Assembly: GCF_021601625.1 (NCBI RefSeq)
Contig: NZ_BQHR01000015.1
Coordinates: 1-64,000, forward strand
DNA: 64,000 nucleotides
Source: Pseudomonas paraglycinae
Lineage (GTDB): Bacteria; Pseudomonadota; Gammaproteobacteria; Pseudomonadales; Pseudomonadaceae
Direction: 5' to 3'
Shown: positions 16,601-27,900 of the stretch, piece by piece
Position numbering within the stretch: the first letter of the stretch is position 1
Layout: the number at the start of each line of letters is the position of its first letter
Translations under genes and position numbers: made by a program
The notes under the pieces: generated by a model
What the model was told of the DNA's origin: nothing
What the model saw: only the letters and a program-made list of their open reading frames with translations
The model's database searches: none

Positions 16601-19600
16601 ACCCCCTTCGGGGTGCCCGTGGAGCCCGAGGTGTACATGATGTACGCCAGCGCCTCCGAGGACTGAGGCAGATCCGGGTTGTGCGAAGGACTCCCGGCAA
16701 GCGCCAGGGTATCCAGATCCATTCGCCGTACCGGGTACTCGATGACCTGATCGCTGCCGGTCAACAGCGCGACCGCCTGACAATCCTGCACCATGAATGC
16801 CTGACGCTCGGCGGGTGCGTTGATGTCCAGCGGCACATAGGCCGCCGCACACTTGATGATCGCCAACTGCGCGACCAACAACTCCAGCGAGCGTGGCAAC
16901 AGAATCGCCACATGATCGCCGGGCTGCACACCTTGAGCGATGAGATGATGCGCCAGGCCGTTGGCGCTGCGGTTCAGTTCCGCGTAACTCAACACCTGCG
17001 TCCCGTGCACCGCGGCAACGGTTTGCGGATGCTCGGCGGCCTGCATCTCGAAGACCCGGTGCACGGTAAGCACTTGCGGACAGTCCGGTGCGGTGGCGTT
17101 GAATTCGTCGAGCAACTGCGTGCGTTCCTGATCCTCGATTATCTGCGCGTGTTCCAGCACTGCCTGGTCGTTGTTGACCATGGCCTGCAACAAGCGCTGG
17201 AAATAACCGACATAACGCCGTGCCGTCGCCTCATCGAACAGCGCTGTGGCGTACTCCATCCAGCCATTTATCCCGTTGGGCGATTCACCCAGGGTCAGGG
17301 TCAGGTCGAACTTGGCGAAGTGACTCGGCTCCGCCACCGCTTCCAGGGTCAGATCCCCCAGCGCCAATACCGGCCCGTCGCTGTTGCGCCAGTTGAACAT
17401 GGTCTGGAACAGCGGGCTGTGGGCCAGGCTGCGGGCCGGTCGGGCAATTTCCACCACTTGCTCGAAGGGCAGGTCCTGATGGGCCTGGGCCTGCAGGGTC
17501 AGCGCCTTGACCCGCGCCAGCAGCGCTTCGGTGCTCAACTCACCGGAAGTATCAATGCGTAACGCCAGGGTATTGACGAACAACCCGATCAATCCGTCGA
17601 TTTCGGCCCGGAAACGGTTGGCCACCGGCGAACCGACCACCACGTCCGATTGCCCGGCCAACCGGCTGAGCAGCATCGCCCACACGCTCAGCATCGTCAT
17701 GTACAGCGTCACGCCATGGCGCTGGCTCAAGGCTTTGAGGCCGGCGCTCAAGCGCTCGTCCAGGCACACTTCGACGCTGCTGCCGGCGTAATCCTGTTGC
17801 GGTGGTCGCGGTCGGTCGGCAGGCAACGTCAGCAAGGCTGGCGCATCGGCCAGCGTGCGTTGCCAATATTCGCTCTGGCGCTGCAAAACCTCCCCGCTCA
17901 GCCAGCGTCGCTGCCAGACGGCATAGTCGGTGTATTGCAACGCCAGCGGCGGCAAAGGGTCCGCCAACCCCTGACTGAAAGCCTGATACAACGCCATCAG
18001 CTCGCGGGTCAGCACTTCCATCGACCAACCGTCGGAGATGATGTGATGCAAGGTGATCAGCAACACATGGTGATCGTCGGCCATACGCACCAGCCGTCCG
18101 CGAATCAACGGATCGTCCTGCAGGTCGAACGGGCCGGAAGCTTCCCCCTGAATCAGCGCCTGCAAGGCTTCGTCAGCCTGCGGGTGCTGGCGCAGGTCCT
18201 CGACCCGCAGCAGCACGCCACTGTCGGGCGGAGTAATCAGCACCTGGGCTTCGCCGTTGTACGGCATGAAACGGCTGCGCAGGCTTTCGTGGCGGGCGAC
18301 AATCCGGGCCAGCGCCCGCTGTAGCGCATCGGCGTCGAGCACACCGCGCAGACGCAGGCTGATCGGAATGTTGTAAGCCGTGTTGGCACCTTCCATCTGC
18401 GCCAGAAACCAGAAGCGCTGCTGGGAAAACGACAGCGGCAATGCGCCTTCCCGTGGCACCGGCAGGATCGGCGGCTGCGTAGAGCGGCCGGCCCGGGTCA
18501 GCGACTGCGCCACCGACGCCAGTTCGGCATTGGCGAACAACTCGCCGAGCGCAAGCTCCACACCCAGCCGTTGACGCACTTGCGCGACCATGCGCATGGC
18601 CAGCAACGAATGGCCGCCCAACTCAAAGAAATGATCCTGACGCCCTATCCGTTCGACCTGCAGAACCTCGGCCCAGATCTGCGCCAGTGTGCATTCCAGC
18701 TCGCCTTGTGGTGCCTCGTATTCGCGTGTGAGCAGGGCTGTGCGCTCCGGTAACGGCAAGGCCTTGCGATCGAGCTTGCCATTGGCGGTCAGCGGCAAGC
18801 TGTCGAGCCTGACAAACGCGACCGGCACCATGTATTCGGGCAACTGGCCCAGCAAATGCTCGCGCAGCTGCGCTACCGCCAGTGGCTGCACCTGGGCCTG
18901 TTCGGTGAAATAGGCCACCAGCCGCGGTTGTCCTGGCTCGTCTTCACGAGCCAGGACAACCACTTCCTGAAGGCCGGGAAGCTGATGCAGACGGCTTTCG
19001 ATTTCCCCCAATTCGATGCGCATGCCGCGGATTTTCACTTGATCATCGTTGCGCCCCAGATATTCGATCGTCCCGTCCGGGCGCCAGCGAGCAAGGTCGC
19101 CAGCGCGATACATACGCGCATTCGGTCGTTCACTGAAGGGGTCCGGCAGAAAGCGTTCAGCGGTCAGTTGCGCACGGTTCAAGTAACCGCGCGCCACGCC
19201 TGCGCCACCGATATACAGCTCGCCGGATACGCCGATCGGCACCGGACGCTGTTGGTCGTCGAGCAGGTACACCGAGGTATTGCTCACCGGTTTGCCGATG
19301 TGCAGCGCCTCCCCCGCCTCGATCCGTCCGGACGTGGCGACTACGGTGGCTTCGGTAGGGCCATAGTTGTTGATCACATCGAAATGCTGATTGCGCGAAA
19401 ACTGACGCAAGCGGTCGCCGCCGATCAGCAGGGTACGCAATGTCGGGTGCTCGAGATGCCGGCTGAAGGCGTATTCGGCGACGGGCGTCGGCAGGAAACT
19501 CACGTCCAGCGGTTGCGCGCACCACCAGGCCAGCAGCCCGTCGACGTCTTCACCGCCGTCCTGCGCAGGCGCCAGGTGCAGGGTCGCGCCAACGGACAGA

Positions 19601-21903
19601 GCTGGCCAGACTTCCCATGCCATTGCGTCGAAGCCGAACCCGGCCAGACTCGACGTATGGCGACCGGCACACAGGTCAAAGGCGTTGCTGTGCCAGTCGA
19701 CCAGATTGGCCAGTGTCTGGTGTTCGACCATCACGCCCTTGGGCAAACCGGTGGAGCCGGAGGTGTAGATCACGTAAGCCAGGTTCGCCTCGGACAAACC
19801 TGGTACCACCGGGTTTGCGTCATTGCCTGAGCGCCAGGTGCGCGGGTCGAGATCAAGCACCGGCAGCTCCTGCGCCGGTAGCCGTGCGAGCAAATCACGT
19901 GAGGTCAGGATCGCCACCGGTGCGCAATCACTCAGCAAATAGTTCAGGCGTTCGGCCGGGTGCGCGGGGTCGATCGGCACATACCCGGCGCCTGCCTTGA
20001 GGACGGCGAGCAATCCGGCCAGGGTATCCAGCCCTCGCCGGGCGACAATGGCTACCCGGTCATCCGGTTGCACGCCCAGTTCGATCAAGCGATGTGCCAG
20101 AAGGTTGGCCTGGCGGTTCAATTCGTGGAACGTCAGTTGCTTGTCCAGCTGCACCGCTGCCAGCGCTTGCGGTCGCGCGACGACCTGCGCCTCGAAGCGT
20201 TGATGAATCGTCTGTCCGCGTACGTATTCAACATCACTGGTGTTGAACCCCGTCAACAGCTGTTCGCGCTCCAGGGCGGGCAGAACCGACAGTTGGCTCA
20301 ACGGCGTATCCGCAGCTTGCTCCAGTGTCTGCAACAGGTTTTCCATGGCACACACCATATAGCCGCAGATGCGCTGCGCCTCGACTTCACGGGTGGCCAG
20401 CAGCGTCAGGCTGAAGTGATCGCCAAAGTCATCGATGCTCAAGGTCAGCGGGTAATTGGTGCGTTCCTCCGCATGCAGGACGCTGATCCCCTCCCAGGCC
20501 GAGAGCGCTTCGGCACTGGCATTGGCACTCGAGGTGCTGTGCCGGTAGTTGAGCAGCGAACTGAACAGCGGCGATGACCCGACCACCCCGCTGCAACGCT
20601 GGGCCAGCACCAGCGGGGCGTGCTCATGGCGCATCAGACGGGTCAGACGTGCATGGGTGGCCTTCACCGACTCGCTTGCTGCCAGCGCGCTGACCTCGAC
20701 ACGGAACGGCAAGGTGTTGATGAAAATGCCCAGCGCGCGCTCGGTCGACTCCGCCCCTTGCATCCGCCCCATCAGCACGGTACCGAACACAACGGCGGAC
20801 TTGCCGGTGAGTGCATTCAGAACCTGCCCCCAGCCGAGATGGAACAGACTCGCGACACTCACGCCTAGCGACCGGGCACTGGCTCGCAGGCGCTGCCCCA
20901 GCAACGGGTCAAGTGGCACACCGCACTCTTCGATGTCGCTGCCGTCGCCATGTACGCCTTGCAGGCCGAACGGCAACGTCGGCTCGTCGATGTCACCGAG
21001 CATCTCGCGGAAAAACGCCTCGTGCTCCGCCTCGCTGATGCCTAGCCGCGCCTGGGCGACATAATTGCGAAACGGTACGGGCGCTCCCAGTCTGGCGCTC
21101 TGCCCTGACAGGCAAGCCTGCATTTCCTCGCTGACCACAGCGAGCGCCGAGTGGTCCATTGCCATGTGGTGAAACAGCAATATCGCGACAATACGCCCGG
21201 ACTCTGCATCCCAGGCATGGGCCAGGCGCAATAGCGGTGCACGTGTCACGTCGAGACGGAAATGCCGGGCGTCGAATCGCGCATGCAACTGCTCCAGAAC
21301 ATCGCCTTGAGCCACATCGAGCTGCACTTCTTCCACAGGTAACCCGACACGTCGCAGGACCACTTGCACCGGCGTGTCCAGTCCTTCCCAAACGATGGCG
21401 GTGCGCAGAATGTCGTGGCGTTCGATGACGGTCTGCAGGGCCTGGACGAATGCCTCGAACCGCTCGGGTCCGCTGAACGCGAATTTCGCCTGCATCACAT
21501 ACGGATCACCCTGTGCAGCGCTCGCGTGGTGGTAGAGGATGCCCTCCTGCAACGGCGTCAACGGGTAGATATCCTGGACATTGGCGCCGCCGCCAGGGAT
21601 CTGCGCGACAATTTGATCGAGGGTGTCCTGGCTCAGGTCAACCATTGTCAGCATCACCGGGGTGACCCGTGTTGTGCCCGGTGAAATGCCATTGACCGGC
21701 ACTGCAACCTGCCCTTCCCGTACGGGCGAGTAAACGCCCGCCTCGATCAGCTCGATCAACGCCGGTTTTTGCTCGCGCAATGCGGCCAGCAAGGCCGGTT
21801 CACTCAGGGCCTGCTTGTTTCCATTGACCCGTAATTGCCCGTCCGTGATTGCCAACTGGATGTCTTTTGTCTTCAGTGTCGCCAACAGTTCATTCAGGTT
21901 CAC
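13603..21903 (-). CDS. banC: lipopeptide NRPS C: modules 7-8 with tandem thioesterases
   Basis: Protein of 2,766 residues: TubC-like N-terminal docking domain (1-55), dual C/E domain (LYHHASAAQGDPY near 126, HHMAMDH near 248), A7 (about 540-1040), T7 (Ser near 1098), an LCL-type C domain (LSFSQQRFWFL near 1160, HHIISDG near 1289), A8 (about 1600-2090), T8 (near 2148), TE1 (GWSFGG near 2278) and TE2 (GHSFGG near 2569). The A7 code reads DAWFLGNVVK, which is Leu. The A8 code reads DAMFLGCTYK, branched aliphatic (Ile/Val favoured). The dual C/E domain should epimerise residue 6, while the LCL domain leaves residue 7 as L. The TE pair releases and cyclises the lipopeptide. GTG start at 21903 overlaps the NRPS B stop as GTGA, with GGAG upstream. 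The name banC follows the predicted bananamide-type product and is tentative. Confidence 0.93.
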   Translation of the reverse strand: MNLNELLATLKTKDIQLAITDGQLRVNGNKQALSEPALLAALREQKPALIELIEAGVYSPVREGQVAVPVNGISPGTTRVTPVMLTMVDLSQDTLDQIVAQIPGGGANVQDIYPLTPLQEGILYHHASAAQGDPYVMQAKFAFSGPERFEAFVQALQTVIERHDILRTAIVWEGLDTPVQVVLRRVGLPVEEVQLDVAQGDVLEQLHARFDARHFRLDVTRAPLLRLAHAWDAESGRIVAILLFHHMAMDHSALAVVSEEMQACLSGQSARLGAPVPFRNYVAQARLGISEAEHEAFFREMLGDIDEPTLPFGLQGVHGDGSDIEECGVPLDPLLGQRLRASARSLGVSVASLFHLGWGQVLNALTGKSAVVFGTVLMGRMQGAESTERALGIFINTLPFRVEVSALAASESVKATHARLTRLMRHEHAPLVLAQRCSGVVGSSPLFSSLLNYRHSTSSANASAEALSAWEGISVLHAEERTNYPLTLSIDDFGDHFSLTLLATREVEAQRICGYMVCAMENLLQTLEQAADTPLSQLSVLPALEREQLLTGFNTSDVEYVRGQTIHQRFEAQVVARPQALAAVQLDKQLTFHELNRQANLLAHRLIELGVQPDDRVAIVARRGLDTLAGLLAVLKAGAGYVPIDPAHPAERLNYLLSDCAPVAILTSRDLLARLPAQELPVLDLDPRTWRSGNDANPVVPGLSEANLAYVIYTSGSTGLPKGVMVEHQTLANLVDWHSNAFDLCAGRHTSSLAGFGFDAMAWEVWPALSVGATLHLAPAQDGGEDVDGLLAWWCAQPLDVSFLPTPVAEYAFSRHLEHPTLRTLLIGGDRLRQFSRNQHFDVINNYGPTEATVVATSGRIEAGEALHIGKPVSNTSVYLLDDQQRPVPIGVSGELYIGGAGVARGYLNRAQLTAERFLPDPFSERPNARMYRAGDLARWRPDGTIEYLGRNDDQVKIRGMRIELGEIESRLHQLPGLQEVVVLAREDEPGQPRLVAYFTEQAQVQPLAVAQLREHLLGQLPEYMVPVAFVRLDSLPLTANGKLDRKALPLPERTALLTREYEAPQGELECTLAQIWAEVLQVERIGRQDHFFELGGHSLLAMRMVAQVRQRLGVELALGELFANAELASVAQSLTRAGRSTQPPILPVPREGALPLSFSQQRFWFLAQMEGANTAYNIPISLRLRGVLDADALQRALARIVARHESLRSRFMPYNGEAQVLITPPDSGVLLRVEDLRQHPQADEALQALIQGEASGPFDLQDDPLIRGRLVRMADDHHVLLITLHHIISDGWSMEVLTRELMALYQAFSQGLADPLPPLALQYTDYAVWQRRWLSGEVLQRQSEYWQRTLADAPALLTLPADRPRPPQQDYAGSSVEVCLDERLSAGLKALSQRHGVTLYMTMLSVWAMLLSRLAGQSDVVVGSPVANRFRAEIDGLIGLFVNTLALRIDTSGELSTEALLARVKALTLQAQAHQDLPFEQVVEIARPARSLAHSPLFQTMFNWRNSDGPVLALGDLTLEAVAEPSHFAKFDLTLTLGESPNGINGWMEYATALFDEATARRYVGYFQRLLQAMVNNDQAVLEHAQIIEDQERTQLLDEFNATAPDCPQVLTVHRVFEMQAAEHPQTVAAVHGTQVLSYAELNRSANGLAHHLIAQGVQPGDHVAILLPRSLELLVAQLAIIKCAAAYVPLDINAPAERQAFMVQDCQAVALLTGSDQVIEYPVRRMDLDTLALAGSPSHNPDLPQSSEALAYIMYTSGSTGTPKGVMVPHRGITRLVIDCGYADFNSSDRVAFASNPAFDASTMDIWGALLNGGQVAVIDHATLLDPQAFGRELDRCGATILFVTTALFNQYVQLIPEALKRLRILLCGGERGDPAAFRKLLAEAPDLRLVHCYGPTETTTYATTFEVREVAPEADSVSIGGPIGNTRVYVLDNRQQPVPFGVTGELYIGGQGVALGYLNRPRLSAEKFLRDPFSDNPQALMYRTGDLVRWQAPGRLECIGRNDDQVKIRGFRIELGEIENRLLSCPGVKEAVVLARRDGQEPTRLVAYYTAHDPALQGATLRALLQARLPEYMVPTAWVALESLPLNNNGKVDRKALPAPTHQALVIRDYEAPANPLEESLAGLWAEVLQVGRVGRHDNFFELGGHSLLAVRLVDLMQKSDRPISLAELFQHPTVEGTATLLCQRSDAVPLHDGVVVVRASDQGTPLFLVHEFSGRDLYFPALGLHIGGEFPIYGLPGIDPGMAQLRTMECLAARLVEVIRATQPHGPYRLAGWSFGGVLAYEIAAQLLGMDESVAFVGLIDTYVPRLADPNKAQWNDAHVHKRQLLLHCTAHWAGHETQGQQALARLAVLQTELEQWAFADLFNHCHEQQLLRPELAAVSSADAWHYLDREVAHGHALAHYRINPIGLPLHLLRAKERSAQMSRLSATRGWAEELPGAQLHCIDVPGDHQSMMKAPHVQALGQALTQALETATAPAPTAYQPILTIQTGHTGHAPIFCVPGAGDSVTGFIHLTEALGPEWPIHGLQPRGLDGATVPHSRVESAATFYLRALEQLYPQGPVHLIGHSFGGWVAYAMAAQLQAAGREVASLTLIDSESPGGNSVVGKPYTTTAALLRLIESLQLSSGKSLGIDALAFAEADDSTQMRLLHEGMVRAGVLSERASFDAMQGPVRTFATALRTVYRPALAYTGPVRLALVDDPTLDASGNQREQAAMLEGWQRETRDLAVWYGPGNHFTILKAPNVFSLAAWWHDGLTVAAGQVLS

Positions 21904-24900
21904 AGGACGATCTCCATTCTTTCCGTGATAGCCGCGTAACCAGCCAGAGTCGGTTGCTCGAACAACGTCCGGACATCGGCTTCGATACCTTCCTGTTGCA
22001 GGCGCCCGATCAGACTGACCGCCAGCAACGAATGCCCACCCAGCTCAAAGAAATGGTCTTGTCGCCCGACGCGCTCGACTTTGAGCAATTCGCACCACAG
22101 TCCCGCGAGGAGGATTTCCATCTCGCCGACCGGGGCTTCGTATTCGCGAATGCTGACTGCAGCCGAATCCGGTGCGGGCAGCGCCTTGCGATCGACCTTG
22201 CCGTTGGGGCTCAGCGGCAGGCTGTCGAGCGCGACAAACGCCGACGGCACCATGTAATCGGGCAAGCGTGCCAGCAAGTGTTCGCGCAACGCCTCGATCC
22301 CCGGTTGCCCGGCGTCGGCATGCCAGGTGAAGTACGCCACCAGACGCTCCTCACGCACCATCACCACGGCTTCGCGCAGCGCTGGATGGCTGACCAGTTG
22401 CGCTTCGATCTCACCCGGTTCCAGGCGCAGGCCACGCAGCTTGACCTGGAAGTCGTTGCGCCCGATGAATTCGAGCTGCCCATCGGCGCGGTAACGCACT
22501 AGGTCGCCCGTGGCGTACAGCCGATCGCCGGCCACGAACGGGCTCGGGATAAACCGTTCAGCCATCAACTGCGGCAGGCCCAGATAGCCCCGCGCAACCC
22601 CGGCACCACCAATGAACAACTGACCGATCACGCCCATCGGCACCGGCCGCTTGGCGGCATCGAGGACATACAGACGGGTGTTGTTGATCGGCCGCCCGAT
22701 CGGCAACGCGCTGTCCGGCACCGGCATCGACGGTTCCAGCGTCCACACCGTGCTGTCGACCGTGGCTTCGGTCGGGCCGTAAACGTTGTGCAAACGCACT
22801 TGCGGCAAACGCTCGCGCACACGGCGAGCCAGCGCCGGCGTCAGGTCACCGCCGCCACAGAACACATCGGTGAGGCTGCTGCACTGGCTGACATCGTCCT
22901 GCTCGAGGAACTGTTGCAACAGGACCGGCACGAACTGGATCACGCTGATCCGTTGCTCGCGAATCACCTGCGCCAGATAAGCCGGCTCGCGGTGCCCGTC
23001 AGGACGCGCCAGCACCAGACGCAGGCCAGCGTTCAGAGGCCAGAACAGCTCCCAGACCGAGGCATCGAAACTGAACGGGGTTTTCTGCAACAGCGCGCCG
23101 TCCGTCACGGCGGGACACAGCTGCGAACTCCAGTGCAGCAAATTGCCGACGCCACGATGCTCGACCATCACGCCCTTCGGCGCACCGGTCGAACCGGAGG
23201 TATAGATCACGTAGGCCAGGTTCGAAGTGCTCAGGTTCGGCACTTGCGGATTGTCATCCGGATTGAATGTCCAGTGGTCCTGATTTAGATCGATCACCAG
23301 CGCGGTGCTCTCGCCCAGCAACTCACGCGTCGCCCCGTGCACCAGCACCGCTACCGGGGCGCTGTCCTTGAGCATGTAATCCAGACGTTCCGCCGGATAC
23401 GCCGGGTCCAGCGGCACATAGGCGCCGCCAGCCTTGAGGATGCCGAGCAGACCGACCATCAGCTCCAGCCCGCGCTCGACACAGATTGCCACCCGAGAAT
23501 CCGGCCCCACGCCCAGCTCGCGCAAGTGATGGGCCAGACGGTTGGCCTGTGCGTTGAGTTCGGCGTAAGTCAGCCGCTGTTCACCAGCCTGCAACGCAAC
23601 GGCTAGTGGCGTGCGTTGTACCTGCACTTCGAACAGCCCGTGAACGGTTTGCTCCAGATCATCGGCGGTGCCGGTGACATTGAGGTCGTAAAGCACCCGC
23701 TGACGTTCTGCGCCGTCAAGGATCGGCAAGCGGTTCAGCGGCTGATCCGGTGCCTGTTCCAGAGCCTCCGCCAGTGTCTCCAGCGCGGTCTGCATGTAGT
23801 CGCAGATCCGCTGCGAACCGATGCTCGCCGGGGTCATGGCGGTGAGCACAAAACCGCTGCCCAGATCATCGACGCCCAGACTCAGCGGATAGTTGGTGCG
23901 CTCTTCGCTGCTCAGGGTCTCGATGCCCTGCCAGGCCTGACGCCGGTTTTGCTGTTGCGCCTCGTCGGCGCTGTGCCGGTAGTTGAGCATCGAACTGAAC
24001 AGCGGCGACGGCGCGGCCACGCCGCTGCAACGCTGGGCCAGCGCCAGTGACGCGTGTTCATGGCCAAGCAGCGCACTGAGCCGCGCATGCGTCGCCCGAG
24101 CTCCTTCGCGCACCGGGGCTGCCCCCAGATCGACCCGCAGCGGCAAGGTGTTGATGAACATCCCCAACGCCCGGTCGGCACCCTCGCCGCCCTGCATCCG
24201 GCCCATCAGCACCGTGCCGAATACAACACGATCCTGCCCGGATGTCGCGGCCAGCACCTGTGCCCACGCGAGGTGGAACAGGCTGGCCACGCTGATGCCC
24301 AGTTGCCGTGCGAGGCTGCGCAGACGCTGGCTGGTCGCTTCGGTCAGGGCCTGTCGCGTTTCCTCGATGTCGCTACCGTCACCTTGCACATCCTGCAAAC
24401 CGAACGGCAGGGTCGGCTCGTCGATGTCGCCGAGCATGTCGTGGAAGAACGCTTCGTGCTCCTGCTCGCTGACACCCAGCCGCGCCTGCGCCACGTAGTT
24501 GCGGTAAGGCACCGCCGCGCCCAGCGAGGCTTCGCGCCCTTGCAGGCAGGCGAGCATTTCGTGCTGCACCACGTCCAGCGCAGTGTGATCCATCACCACA
24601 TGGTGGAACAGCAACATCGCGACCACCCGGTCGTGGGCCGGATCACGGGCATACACCAGACGCAGCAACGGTGCCTGGCTGATGTCGAGGCGGTAGTGAC
24701 GGGCATCGAAATGCTCGTGCAACTGCTCAAGAACGTCGCCATCCGCCGGGTCGAACAGGATCTCCTGCACCGGTAACTCGACGTGACGCCATACCACTTG
24801 CATCGGCTCGGCCAGTTTCTGCCAGATCACCGCCGTGCGCAGGATGTCGTGGCGTGCAATGACCTTGCGCAGCGCCGCCGCGAAGCTGTCGAGCCGCTCG

Positions 24901-27900
24901 AGGCTGTCGAAAGCCAGCCACGATTGCAGCAAGTACGGGTCGCCCTGCTCCGCACTCAGGTGGTGATAAAGGATGCCTTCCTGCAACGGCGCCAGCGGAT
25001 AAATGTCCTGCACGTTGGCGGCGCCACCCGGCACGCTGGCCACGATCCGGTTGATGCTCGGCTGATCCAGTTCAGTCAGGCTCAGCAAATCCGGGGTGAT
25101 GCGGGTGCAGTCGGCAGGAATGCGATTGGCCGGCACTTCGATTTCGCGACCGCTGCCTACCGCTGCGGCCAGTGCAGCCAGCGTTGGTTGGCTGAACAGC
25201 ACGCGCACATCGGTGTTCAGGCCGATCTGGCGCAGGCGTTCGATAAGGCTCACGGCCAGCAGCGAGTGGCCGCCCAGTTCGAAGAAGTTGTCGTGGCGAC
25301 CGACTTTTTCCAGCTTCAGAACATCGGCCCAAATCTGCGCCAGCGTAGTTTCCACCGGGCCTTGCGGGGCCTCGTATTCACGGCTGAGCCATGCGCTTTG
25401 ATCCGGCTCCGGCAAAGCCTTGCGGTCGAGTTTGCCGTTGGCGGTCAGCGGCAAAGTGTCGAGTCGCACATAAGCCGCCGGGATCAGCGCTTGCGGCAAC
25501 CGGGTTTGCAGATGATTGCGCAGAGCTTCGATATCAGTCGGCGCTCGCTCGGTGAACCACACCAGCAACTGCCCGTCGCGCACCAGCGCTACTGCGTCCT
25601 GCACTGCCGGATGGGTACTCAGGGCGGCTTCGATTTCCCCCAGTTCAACCCGCACGCCGCGCAGTTTCACCTGATCGTCGTTGCGGCCCAGGTACTCGAT
25701 GTTGCCGTCCGCCAGCCAGCGTGCGAGGTCGCCGGTTCGGTACATGCGTCCTTCGTTGAACGGATCATTCAGGAAGCGTTCGGCGGTCAGATCGGGACGG
25801 TTCAGATAACCCCGCGCCACCCCAGCGCCGGCGACGTACAACTCGCCCGTGACACCTACTGGCACCGGACGTTGCTGGTCATCGAGCAGATAGATTCGGG
25901 CGTTGGCCATCGGCCGGCCGATGTGCAGCGGTTGGCCGACTTCGACCGGCCCGGACGTGGCGACCACCGTAGCCTCGGTCGGGCCGTAGTTGTTGATCAC
26001 CGAGAAGGTCTGCTCGCGATTGAACTGACGCAGCTTGTCGCCGCCGATCAGCAACGTGCGCAGGGTCGGATGTTGCAGTTCGCGGCTGAACGCATATTCG
26101 GCCACTGGAGTTGGCAGGAAACTGACCTGCAACGGCTGCGCCCGCCACCAGTCAAGCAGTTCGTCCAGATGCTCGTTGCTCACCGATTCCGGCGGCAAGT
26201 GCAACGTCGCACCGACGCAAAGCGCAGGCCAGACTTCCCAAGCCATCGCATCGAAACCGAACCCGGCCACGCTGGCGGTGTGGCTGCCGGCGTGCAGGTC
26301 AAAGGTTTCGGTGTGCCAGTGCACAAGGTTTTCCAGGGTCGCGTGTTCGACCATCACGCCTTTTGGCTGGCCAGTGGAGCCCGAGGTGTAGATCACGTAG
26401 GCCAGGTTGTCCGGCGTAAAATCGGCGACCTGCGGATCAGCAACCGACAGGTCTTGCCAGGTCTCATGGGCAAGATCAATCACAGGTACGCCAGCCTGAT
26501 TCGGCAAAGCTACATCGCGAACCAGTAACACCCTCGGCGCACTGTCGGCCAGCATGTAAGCGATTCGCTCGGGTGGATAAGCCGGGTCGACCGGTACATA
26601 GGCGGCGCCGGCCTTGAGGATCGCCAGCAAACCGACCAGCATGTCCGGGCTGCGTTTGAGACAGATCGCCACTCGCGTATCGGTGGTAACACCCATCCCC
26701 TGCAGATGATGGGCCAGGCGATTGGCGCGCTGGTTCAATTGCCTGAACGTCAGGCGCTGCGTGCCGGCCTGAACCGCCACGGCCTCCGGCGTGCGCGCAA
26801 CCTGCGCTTCGAACAGACGATGAACACCTTGCGCTGACGGGTAAACCGACGTGCTCGCGTTGAAGTCGCCAAGCAGCTGCGCGCGCGCCGCCGCTGACAG
26901 CACGTTGAGACGTTCAAAGGCCTGTCCGGGGTTGTCGGCCAACGCTGTCGCCAGCTCCGTGAGAGCGGTGTGCATCAGCTCGCAGACCCGCTGCGCCCCC
27001 ACATGATCCGGGGTCAGTGCCGACAGATTGAAGCCATCACCCCGGTCGTTGATGCTCAGGGTCAACGGATAATTCGTGCGCCCGTCCTGGGCCAGGAATT
27101 CGATGCCTTGCCAGACCGGATCAACAGGCACTCGCGCAGCGTCGTGGCCGCCATGTCGATAGTTGAGTACTGCGCTGAACAGCGGCAAAGGCGCGGCCAC
27201 GGCGCTGCAACGCTGAGCCAGTGCCAGCGACGCATGCTCATGTCCCAGCAAAGCCGCCAACCGCTCATGAACCGTGCGAACCGCTTCACTCACACTCTGC
27301 CCGTCAACCTCCACGCGCAGCGGCAAGGTGTTGATGAACATCCCCAAAGCCCGATCCGCGCCCTCGCCGCCTTGCATGCGCCCCAGCAGCACGGTGCCGA
27401 ACACCACGTCCCGGCGTCCGGAAGTCGCCGCCAGCACCCGCGCCCAGGCGAGATGAAACAGGCTCGCGACGCTGACCCCGTATTGCCGCGCCTGGCGGCG
27501 CAGGTGCCGATTCAATTCCACTGGCAGCGCCAGCGAATGCTCCTCGATGTTGCGGCCATCGCCCTGTACGTCCTGCAAGCCGAATGGCAGGGTCGGCTCG
27601 TCAATATCACCGAGCATCTCGCGAAAGAAGCTTTCGTGTTCGTCCTCGCTGATGCCTTGGCGGGCCTGATGGACGTAGTTGCGGTAGGGCGCGGCGGGCG
27701 GCAAAGACTCAACCTGCCCCGGCAGATACAACTGCATTTCCCGGCGAACCACCTCCAGCGCGGTGTGATCCAGCACGACGTGATGAAACAACAGCACGCC
27801 TGCCACACGGTCATGCAGCGGATCTTCGGCATACACCAGACGGATCAGCGGTGCCTGACCGAGGTCGAGGCGATAATCCCGGGCATCGAAGCGTGCGCGC